Source of the DNA: Chitinophaga eiseniae
Lineage (GTDB): Bacteria > Bacteroidota > Bacteroidia > Chitinophagales > Chitinophagaceae
DNA: 64,000 nt
NCBI RefSeq assembly: GCF_900167135.1
Contig: NZ_FUWZ01000001.1
Coordinates: forward strand, 1,412,336 to 1,476,335
Reading direction: 5' to 3'
Shown: positions 42,860 to 50,302 of the stretch, piece by piece
Layout: each line of letters starts with the position of its first letter
Numbering within the stretch: position 1 is the first letter of the stretch
Notes under the pieces: model-generated
What the model was told of the DNA's origin: nothing
The model's database searches: none
What the model saw: the letters and a program-made list of their open reading frames with translations, nothing else
Program-made: the position numbers and the translations under genes

Positions 42860-43363
42860 ATGAAAATATTCTTGCTCGGCTTCATGGGAGCCGGAAAATC
42901 CTATTGGGGAAAGCAGCTGGCAGACCACTGGAACGTACCCTACTACGATCTGGACGAGGTGATTGTGGAAAACGAAGAGATGGCCATCAGCGATATTTTC
43001 GCCACCAAAGGAGAGGATTATTTCCGGGAAAAGGAAAGTATGCTGCTCCGCGAACTGTCCCGCCAGGAAAATTTCCTGATCTCCTGCGGCGGCGGTACGC
43101 CCTGCTTCCAGGACAATATGGACTTCATGAACGATAAAGGCACTACCGTTTGGATCAACCCTCCGCTGGAAACCATGGTGGAAAGGCTGACCCGTAAAAA
43201 ACATAAACGCCCCCTGATCCAGGACCTCGACGATCAGGACCTGGCGGACTTCGTAGAGAAAAAACTGGCAGAACGCAGGCCTTTCTACGAACAATCGAGG
43301 CACATCATTTCATCCGATAACATTACATTGGATACCTTTACGAAAAATATCGAACATGCATAA
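42860..43363 (+). CDS. aroK: Shikimate kinase
   Basis: A 167-residue P-loop kinase: Walker A in GFMGAGKSYWGKQLA, the shikimate-binding DLDE and SCGGGTP segments, and the LID region with LTRKKHKRPLI. It phosphorylates shikimate in aromatic amino-acid synthesis. It overlaps the following DUF423 gene by 8 bp, indicating cotranscription. Confidence 0.95.
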   Translation: MKIFLLGFMGAGKSYWGKQLADHWNVPYYDLDEVIVENEEMAISDIFATKGEDYFREKESMLLRELSRQENFLISCGGGTPCFQDNMDFMNDKGTTVWINPPLETMVERLTRKKHKRPLIQDLDDQDLADFVEKKLAERRPFYEQSRHIISSDNITLDTFTKNIEHA

Positions 43364-43748
43364 AGGCTTTTTAGTTTGGGCAGCTGCTCTGGGCGCGCTC
43401 GCAGTGATTTTAGGCGCTTTCGGCGCACATAAACTGAAAGAACTGGTGCCCCCCGAGACAGTATCTACTTTTCAGACAGGCGTTACTTACCAGTTCTATC
43501 ATGTGTTTGCACTGCTGGCAACCGGCATCCTCTTTGCTAATGCTCCGGGCAGTCACCTGGAATGGGCCGGCAGATGTTTTATCATCGGCATCTTCCTGTT
43601 CTCCGGCTCCCTCTACGCGCTGACCATGCTGAAAGCGACAGGCAATGTAGGATTGAGAGGAATCGGCATCATCACCCCCATCGGAGGCCTGGTGTTTATC
43701 GCCGGATGGATTTCGCTGTTGTTGGGACTTCTGAAAATTAAAGCTTAA
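43356..43748 (+). CDS. DUF423 family membrane protein
   Basis: A 130-residue protein with four hydrophobic segments and the family-typical ALAVILGAFGAHKLKELV and YQFYHVFALLATGI near the N-terminus. It is an inner-membrane protein of unknown function (YgdD-like). The gene overlaps aroK and is followed by an alpha/beta hydrolase 15 nt downstream. Confidence 0.92.
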   Translation: MHKGFLVWAAALGALAVILGAFGAHKLKELVPPETVSTFQTGVTYQFYHVFALLATGILFANAPGSHLEWAGRCFIIGIFLFSGSLYALTMLKATGNVGLRGIGIITPIGGLVFIAGWISLLLGLLKIKA

Positions 43749-43763
43749 AAAAGCAGATCGTAT

Positions 43764-45182
43764 ATGCGTAAAGGATACTGGTTGCTGTGGATGTGTATGA
43801 CCTGGTGCGCTGTCGCCATGGCGCAGCAAACAAAAGATATCAGTGGTAAATGGTACGGTATAACCAGCTCCTACTATGGCGACAAACAACGCCTCACGGT
43901 GGCGCTGGAAAAAGAAGGAGAGGGCTACAAAGGGGAATTGCAAAACCCCGACCATGACAATGAAGCCATCGATCTCGATCATATTATCTATCGCGGAGAC
44001 ACGCTGCTGCTCCGTATTGATACCATCCGGTTCGCCTACACCGGCGTATGGAACCCGGCGGAAAAACAGTTCGAAGGCGTTTTTACGTGGGGTGGGCTCA
44101 AAGGTACGTTTAACCTTTCCCGGAAAGAGATCAGGCAAAGCGATGTGTACAACCGCCCGCAGGAGCCTAAACCGAAGTACCCTTATCATACGGAAAACGT
44201 GCAGTTCAACAATGAGCGCGATCATGTGTCGTTGGCCGGAACTTTCACCCGCCCGTTTGACTGGGGCCGTTATCCGGTGGTGGTCCTGTTGAGCGGCTCC
44301 GGCCCGCAGGACCGCGACGATGAAATGGCCGGCCATAAGACATTCCTGGTACTGGCCGATTTCCTGGCCCGCAACGGCATCGCCAGCCTCCGCTTCGACG
44401 ACCGCGGCACAGGCAGCTCAGGCGGCGTTTACAGCCAGTCCAATATCTACGACTTCGCCAACGACGCCAAAGCTGCCCTCGAATATCTGAAAACACGGAA
44501 AGACGTAGATCCGTACACGATAGGTCTGCTCGGCCACAGCGAAGGCGCCGCCGTAGCGCAAATTGCGGCGGCAAACAATAAGTCGGTGGCTTTTGTAGTT
44601 TCTTTGGCAGGACTGGGCGTCACCGGCCGCGAAATGGTGGACCAGAAAGTAGTCCTCGACGGACGGATGTCCGGCGCTTCAGATGCTGAAATAAAAGAAC
44701 GGCTGCAGCGGCTGAAACCATACTGGGACGCGCTTGCCAGCGATACCAACTATACAGTGGCTGCCGCCAGGGCAAAAGCTGCACTGCATGATATCTACCG
44801 TGATTCGCCGGAAGACATCAAAAAACAGGTGTCCGAAGAAGCGTTTACCAGCGATATACAATTCGACCGTGAACTGTCATCGATTTTGTTATACAAACCG
44901 CTGGACTACCTGAAACAGATCAAGTGCCCGTTCATGGCTATCAACGGCACCCGCGACCTGCAGGTAGACGCCACCAGCAATCTGAACGCCATCGAACGCG
45001 CCCTGCGCGAAAATGGGAATATGCTTGTCACCATACGAAAGTTCGACGGATTGAACCACCTGTTTCAACGCTGTAAAACCTGCACTGTGGCGGAATATGG
45101 CGACCTGGAACAGACCATCGACCCGCTGGTGCCTGAATTCATCGCACACTGGATACTCCAGTTGCCACCCAGGCCCAGGTAA
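43764..45182 (+). CDS. Exported alpha/beta hydrolase
   Basis: A 472-residue protein with a signal peptide (LLWMCMTWCAVAMAQQ). The N-terminal 115 residues are a separate beta-rich domain; the C-terminal 350 form an alpha/beta hydrolase fold. The nucleophile Ser259 lies in LGHSEGAAVA, with a SGSGPQDRD oxyanion loop and the catalytic His in GLNHLFQ. It is probably a periplasmic esterase or peptidase of broad specificity. Substrate unknown. Confidence 0.88.
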   Translation: MRKGYWLLWMCMTWCAVAMAQQTKDISGKWYGITSSYYGDKQRLTVALEKEGEGYKGELQNPDHDNEAIDLDHIIYRGDTLLLRIDTIRFAYTGVWNPAEKQFEGVFTWGGLKGTFNLSRKEIRQSDVYNRPQEPKPKYPYHTENVQFNNERDHVSLAGTFTRPFDWGRYPVVVLLSGSGPQDRDDEMAGHKTFLVLADFLARNGIASLRFDDRGTGSSGGVYSQSNIYDFANDAKAALEYLKTRKDVDPYTIGLLGHSEGAAVAQIAAANNKSVAFVVSLAGLGVTGREMVDQKVVLDGRMSGASDAEIKERLQRLKPYWDALASDTNYTVAAARAKAALHDIYRDSPEDIKKQVSEEAFTSDIQFDRELSSILLYKPLDYLKQIKCPFMAINGTRDLQVDATSNLNAIERALRENGNMLVTIRKFDGLNHLFQRCKTCTVAEYGDLEQTIDPLVPEFIAHWILQLPPRPR

Positions 45183-45202
45183 TCCCAACTTGAAGTTAAA
45201 TT

Positions 45203-47863
45203 ATGTCCAAGAATAAACTGAAAAACGAAAAACCGGAGAGCAAAAAACCAAAAGCCCCCACGCCCAACCCTGACGTGCTGAAGAAAGACAAGGAGGCTGA
45301 GGTAAAAGTAAAAGAACTTGTCAAGGATGAACGCACCCACAAAGTGATGGGCGTGTTCTTCCTGCTGCTGTCTGTCTACTGCTTTATTGCTTTCACCTCC
45401 TACCTGTTTACCTGGGAAGACGACCAGGACAAAGTATTCCGTTACACCACCCGTGAACTGCTTATCGGTGATGTGAAAGTGGATAACCTCCTCGGCCGCC
45501 TGGGCGCCTACGTGTCACACAACTTCTTCTACAACGGAGTAGGCATCGCCGCTTACCTGTTCTGTTACTTCTTTTTTATCATTGGCGTCAATTTTATTGT
45601 GGGCCGGCGCGTATTCCGCGTGTGGCGCAATATCAAGTATATGATCTTCGGCCTGCTGTTCATCAGTATGGCCATGGCATTTGTTACCAATGGGGCCGAT
45701 TTTCCGTGGGGAGGCGCCCTTGGCAACGCCCTCGATAAATGGACCTCCGGGTTCATCGGTAAAACAGGCACCGCCCTGCTGCTCCTCGTGGCCGGCTTCT
45801 CCTGGCTGATCTGGAAGTTTAACTTCGATTTCAAATGGCCGGAGAAAAAGGTTAAACCGCCCAAACCGGTTCCGGTGGCCCCGGCAGCACCCGCTACGCC
45901 TGCAGTTGCCGCTACCGCCGTTCCAACGCCCGCAGCCACAGCTGCTACACCGGAAACGGCCAGGGGTAATGCTCTCAAAGGCGACAGTGGCGTGGTAGTG
46001 ATCCCCCCGCACGAAGAAGATCCGGAGGAAGAAATCCCCATGACCCTCATCGAAAAAGATGAGGAAGTGACCATCATCCCGGCTGCCCATGCGGCTTACG
46101 TGCCGCCGGTGACAGCACCTGTGCCACCCCCGGTAGCGTCATCGGAGCCCGGACCTGGTGAGGAGGAAGAAGAGGAGGAAGAAGACCCCGGTCCGCTGCT
46201 GTACGTGGAAGATGTAGAGGAAGAGTTGCCACCGCCGCCGCCTCCTAAAAAGAAAAATCAACCGGAAGAAGTGGCCTTCGAAATCAAGGAAACCTTCAAA
46301 GACGAAGAGGATGAGGTGGAAGAGCTGGCCACAGTAAGGCCGGTAGTGTCTGCTGATCCTTACGATCCTTCGCTGGACCTGCGCGACTACCGCTACCCGG
46401 GCCTCGATCTGCTGGAAAATCATAACGCGGATAAAGTAGTGGTACAGGATACCGGTGAACTGGAAAAGAACAAAAACCAGATCATCGATACCCTTAAAAA
46501 CTATGATATATCGATCCAGAAAATCAGCGCTACCGTAGGACCTACCGTGACGCTTTACGAGATCGTGCCCGCCGCCGGCGTCCGCATCTCCCGTATTAAA
46601 AACCTGGAAGACGATATCGCCCTGAGCCTGTCGGCCCTGGGTATCCGTATCATCGCGCCTATCCCTGGCAAAGGCACCATCGGTATTGAGGTGCCCAACG
46701 TCAAAAAAAGTATCGTATCGCTCAAAGCGCTGCTGGCATCGGAGAAATTCCAGAACAGCACCATGGACCTGCCTATCGCTATCGGTAAGAAGATCGACAA
46801 CGAGAACTTCATCGCCGACCTGGCAAAAATGCCTCACCTGCTGATGGCGGGTGCTACCGGTCAGGGTAAGTCTGTAGGTATCAATACCCTGCTGGTATCG
46901 CTGCTCTACAAAAAACACCCTTCCCAGCTCAAGTTCGTACTGGTAGACCCGAAAAAAGTAGAGCTGTCGCTGTACAAGCTGATAGAAAAACACTTCCTGG
47001 CCAAGCTGCCGGGAGAAGAGGATGCGATCATCACCGATACCAAAAAGGTGATCCATACGCTCAACGCCCTCTGTATCGAAATGGACCTGCGGTACGACCT
47101 GCTCAAGGAAGCCGGTACCCGCAACATCCGGGAATATAACGCCAAATTCACCCAGCGCCGGCTGAACCCGCAGAAAGGCCATCGTTTCCTGCCATTCATC
47201 GTACTGGTGGTGGATGAGTTCGCTGACCTGATCATGACAGCTGGCAAAGAGGTGGAAATGCCGATCGCCCGTCTTGCCCAGCTGGCCCGTGCGGTGGGTA
47301 TTCACCTGATCATCGCTACGCAACGCCCTTCAGTAAACATTATCACCGGTACCATCAAGGCCAACTTCCCCGCCCGCGTGGCTTTTAAGGTGTCTTCCAA
47401 GATAGACTCCCGTACCATCCTGGATATCGGCGGTGCGGAACAGCTGATCGGACAGGGGGACATGCTGGTATCGTTCAACGGGGAACTGGTACGTCTCCAG
47501 TGCGCCTTCGTAGACACGCCGGAGGTGGAAAGCGTGGCGGAATTCATTGGTAACCAGAAAGGTTATCCTGATGCCTTCCTGCTGCCGGAGTATGTGGATG
47601 ACAAAGACAGCGATGGCAGGGAGCTGAGCCTGGCCGACCGGGACCCGCTGTTTGAGGAGGCGGCCCAGGTGATCGTACAAACCCAACAAGGGTCCACTTC
47701 ACTGCTGCAACGGCGTATGAAGCTGGGGTATAACCGCGCAGGCCGCCTAATGGACCAGCTGGAGTCCGCCGGTATCGTAGGCCCCAATATGGGTTCCAAA
47801 GCCCGCGATGTGCTGGTGAAAACAGAATCGGAACTTCAGGAAATTCTTAATGATTTGTTATAA
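45203..47863 (+). CDS. ftsK: DNA translocase FtsK/SpoIIIE
   Basis: An 886-residue FtsK. Four N-terminal membrane helices (about residues 45-215) anchor it at the septum. A long Pro/Ala/Glu-rich linker (about 220-400) leads to the motor: Walker A in MAGATGQGKSVG and Walker B in VLVVDEFADLI, followed by the gamma winged-helix (RRMKLGYNRAGRLMDQLE) that reads KOPS-like sequences. It pumps chromosome DNA during division and dimer resolution. It is followed by lolA, an arrangement common in this phylum. Confidence 0.96.
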   Translation: MSKNKLKNEKPESKKPKAPTPNPDVLKKDKEAEVKVKELVKDERTHKVMGVFFLLLSVYCFIAFTSYLFTWEDDQDKVFRYTTRELLIGDVKVDNLLGRLGAYVSHNFFYNGVGIAAYLFCYFFFIIGVNFIVGRRVFRVWRNIKYMIFGLLFISMAMAFVTNGADFPWGGALGNALDKWTSGFIGKTGTALLLLVAGFSWLIWKFNFDFKWPEKKVKPPKPVPVAPAAPATPAVAATAVPTPAATAATPETARGNALKGDSGVVVIPPHEEDPEEEIPMTLIEKDEEVTIIPAAHAAYVPPVTAPVPPPVASSEPGPGEEEEEEEEDPGPLLYVEDVEEELPPPPPPKKKNQPEEVAFEIKETFKDEEDEVEELATVRPVVSADPYDPSLDLRDYRYPGLDLLENHNADKVVVQDTGELEKNKNQIIDTLKNYDISIQKISATVGPTVTLYEIVPAAGVRISRIKNLEDDIALSLSALGIRIIAPIPGKGTIGIEVPNVKKSIVSLKALLASEKFQNSTMDLPIAIGKKIDNENFIADLAKMPHLLMAGATGQGKSVGINTLLVSLLYKKHPSQLKFVLVDPKKVELSLYKLIEKHFLAKLPGEEDAIITDTKKVIHTLNALCIEMDLRYDLLKEAGTRNIREYNAKFTQRRLNPQKGHRFLPFIVLVVDEFADLIMTAGKEVEMPIARLAQLARAVGIHLIIATQRPSVNIITGTIKANFPARVAFKVSSKIDSRTILDIGGAEQLIGQGDMLVSFNGELVRLQCAFVDTPEVESVAEFIGNQKGYPDAFLLPEYVDDKDSDGRELSLADRDPLFEEAAQVIVQTQQGSTSLLQRRMKLGYNRAGRLMDQLESAGIVGPNMGSKARDVLVKTESELQEILNDLL

Positions 47864-47997
47864 TATATTAAGATAAGAGGGCATGCGTTACACATTTTAA
47901 CAAAATAAACCGAATTTTGCCCTTCGACTAAAAGACCAAACTTTCATACCGGCATGGCATTTGACATGGCTGGGTTAGAAAATCAAAAAAAACTACA

Positions 47998-48660
47998 ATG
48001 AAGAAATTTGTATTGACAGGATTGTTGTTAAGCGGTATTGTTTTCAGCGGTATGGCCCAGTCCAGGGGTGCCAGCGATCCCAAGGCGAAAACGATTCTGG
48101 ACGGTGTCAGCAGCAAATTTAAATCCCTCAAAACAGTGGTGGCCAACTTCGTACTGAAAGTGGAAGGCGCCAACAACAGCGTCAACGACTCCAAAAAAGG
48201 GACTGTGTACCTCAAAGGAGCCAAATATAAAGTCACCCTCCCTGGCCAGGAAATCATCAGCGATAACAAAACCTCCTGGACATATGCGAAAGATGTAAAT
48301 GAGGTAACTATCAATAATGTGGACCAGAGCAGCGGCGCCATGACACCGGCCAAGCTCTTTACCAACTTCTACGATAAAGACTACCTGTACCGCCTCGATG
48401 GCGAAAGCAACGAAAAAGGCAAAGTGCTGCAGAACATTGAGATGACGCCTACCGACAAGTCCAAGAATATCTTCAAAGTGATGGTTTCGGTAGACAAAAA
48501 GAACCAGAACATCGCAAGAATGAAGGTGTTCGAGAAAAACGGCAACCACTATACGTACGAGATCACCAGCTTTACGCCCAATGCCGCTACTGTAACAGAT
48601 GCTATCTTTACATTTGATGCGAAAAAATACCCGGGCGTAGAAGTAGTAGACCTTCGATAG
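47998..48660 (+). CDS. lolA: Outer-membrane lipoprotein carrier protein LolA
   Basis: A 220-residue periplasmic protein with a signal peptide (MKKFVLTGLLLSGIVFSGMAQ). The fold is a LolA-type half-barrel: LKTVVANFVLKVEG, LPGQEIISDNKTSWTYAKDVNEV and the later ITSFTPNAATVTDAIFTFDA. It carries lipoproteins from the inner membrane to LolB or the outer membrane. It is cotranscribed with ftsK or starts in the 134 bp between, and ends at a family C palindrome. Confidence 0.9.
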   Translation: MKKFVLTGLLLSGIVFSGMAQSRGASDPKAKTILDGVSSKFKSLKTVVANFVLKVEGANNSVNDSKKGTVYLKGAKYKVTLPGQEIISDNKTSWTYAKDVNEVTINNVDQSSGAMTPAKLFTNFYDKDYLYRLDGESNEKGKVLQNIEMTPTDKSKNIFKVMVSVDKKNQNIARMKVFEKNGNHYTYEITSFTPNAATVTDAIFTFDAKKYPGVEVVDLR

Positions 48661-48780
48661 AAATTACGAATTACGAATTGCGAATTACGAATGGAGGGCT
48701 TTTTTTATGGAAAGGTTACTAAGTAACCGCTCTGTAAGGGGGCCCTCCATTCGTAATTCGTAATTCATAATTCGTAATTA
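48661..48780. repeat. Intergenic palindrome, family C copy 1
   Basis: Arms 48661-48699 and 48742-48780 are near-perfect inverted repeats of ATTCGTA-type 7-nt units ending in GCCCTCC/GGAGGGC. The loop contains a small GGTTACT-AAGTAACC hairpin and a T-run. The left arm abuts the lolA stop codon, and the right arm ends six bases before the -7 box of the next gene. It lies between co-directional genes. Confidence 0.85.
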
Positions 48781-48786
48781 TTGTTT

Positions 48787-48794
48787 TACCTTTG
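48787..48794 (+). promoter_or_regulatory. -7 box of the lpd gene
   Basis: TACCTTTG, matching TAnnTTTG, 26 nt before the ATG at 48821. It directly follows the palindrome; no good -33 box is visible in the palindrome arm upstream. Confidence 0.55.
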
Positions 48795-48820
48795 GCAAGT
48801 TTCAATTAAAATTAAACAAT

Positions 48821-50227
48821 ATGGCATACGACGTAATCGTAATTGGTAGCGGCCCTGGTGGATATGTGGCTGCTATCCGTGCTTCGCAGCTGGGATTTAA
48901 AACCGCAGTAGTGGAAAGAGAAAGCCTGGGTGGTATCTGTTTAAACTGGGGCTGTATTCCTACCAAAGCGTTATTAAAAACGGCACAGGTATTTGAATAC
49001 ACGCAGCATTCCAAAGACTACGGTATCACTATCGGAGATGCGAAGGTTGATTTTGATGCTGTTATCAAGCGCAGTCGTGGTGTTGCTGATAAAATGAGCA
49101 GGGGTGTGCAGTTCCTGATGAAGAAAAATAAGATCGACGTGATCATGGGTACCGGCAAGCTGAAAGGCAAAGGCCAGGTAGAAGTGACCGATAAAGACGG
49201 TAAAGCCACCGTACATGATGCCAAACACATCATCCTGGCTACCGGCGCCCGCGCCCGCGAGCTGCCTAACCTGAAGATCGACGGTAAAAACGTGATCGGT
49301 TACCGTCAGGCCATGGTACTGCCGCAACAGCCTAAATCCATGATCGTGGTAGGCTCCGGCGCTATCGGCGTGGAGTTCGCTTACTTCTATGCTACCCTGG
49401 GCACTAAAGTGACCATCGTTGAGTTCATGCCGCGCATCGTACCGGTGGAAGATGAAGATATCTCCAAAGAACTGGAAAAAATATACAAAAAGAAAGGTAT
49501 CGAAATCATGACCAACGCTTCTGTAGAGGCGGTAGAAGGCGCTGGTAACGGTGTAAAAGCGAAAGTGAAAACACAGACCGGCGAAATCACCCTCGAAGCA
49601 GACGTGGTACTCAGCGCTGTCGGTATCGCCGCCAACATCGAAAACCTGGGCCTCGAAGCACTGGGCATCAAAACCGATAAAGGCCGCGTAACGGTTGATA
49701 AATACTACCAGACCAATGTTCCGGGCGTGTATGCTATCGGTGACATGGTTCCCGGTCAGGCACTGGCGCACGTTGCCTCCAAAGAAGGTATCGTTTGCGT
49801 GGAAGCGATCGCCTACAACGAGAAAAAATACGCACATAAACCTGAAACCATCGACTACATGAACATCCCTGGCTGTACTTACTGCGCACCGGAGATCGCT
49901 TCTGTAGGCTACACTGAAAAAGCTGCGAAAGAAGCCGGTTACGAAGTGAAAGTGGGTAAATTCCCATTCTCTGCTTCCGGTAAAGCTTCCGCTGCCGGTG
50001 CTACCGAAGGTTTTGTAAAAGTAATCTTCGACGCCAAATACGGCGAATGGCTGGGTACTCACATGATCGGCGCTAACGTGACCGAAATCATCGCTGAGAC
50101 AGTAGTGGCCCGCAAACTGGAAACTACTTACCAGGAAGTGCTGGATGCTATCCACCCGCACCCAACCATGAGCGAGTCTGTAAAAGACGCCATCGAAGTA
50201 GCTTACGGCGAAGCTATTCACCTGTAA
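48821..50227 (+). CDS. lpdA: Dihydrolipoyl dehydrogenase
   Basis: A 468-residue flavoprotein of the usual length. FAD motif GSGPGGYVAAIRA, redox-active disulfide in GGICLNWGCIPTKAL, NAD motif VGSGAIGVEFA and C-terminal catalytic HPHPTMSESV are all present. It reoxidises lipoyl groups of 2-oxoacid dehydrogenases and the glycine cleavage system. The E1/E2 subunits are not adjacent. A strong terminator follows. Confidence 0.97.
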   Translation: MAYDVIVIGSGPGGYVAAIRASQLGFKTAVVERESLGGICLNWGCIPTKALLKTAQVFEYTQHSKDYGITIGDAKVDFDAVIKRSRGVADKMSRGVQFLMKKNKIDVIMGTGKLKGKGQVEVTDKDGKATVHDAKHIILATGARARELPNLKIDGKNVIGYRQAMVLPQQPKSMIVVGSGAIGVEFAYFYATLGTKVTIVEFMPRIVPVEDEDISKELEKIYKKKGIEIMTNASVEAVEGAGNGVKAKVKTQTGEITLEADVVLSAVGIAANIENLGLEALGIKTDKGRVTVDKYYQTNVPGVYAIGDMVPGQALAHVASKEGIVCVEAIAYNEKKYAHKPETIDYMNIPGCTYCAPEIASVGYTEKAAKEAGYEVKVGKFPFSASGKASAAGATEGFVKVIFDAKYGEWLGTHMIGANVTEIIAETVVARKLETTYQEVLDAIHPHPTMSESVKDAIEVAYGEAIHL

Positions 50228-50253
50228 TCAACTTACTTCATACAATTGAAAAA

Positions 50254-50285
50254 GGGACTGATCTTTTTGGATCAGTCCCTTTTTT
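50254..50285. terminator. Bidirectional terminator after lpdA
   Basis: Perfect 10-bp stem GGGACTGATC/GATCAGTCCC (50254-50263 and 50270-50279), T-rich loop and a run of T's. An A-run on the left side makes it usable from the minus-strand S8 peptidase gene as well. Confidence 0.9.
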
Positions 50286-50302
50286 AATATTGTTTATGCT
50301 GA

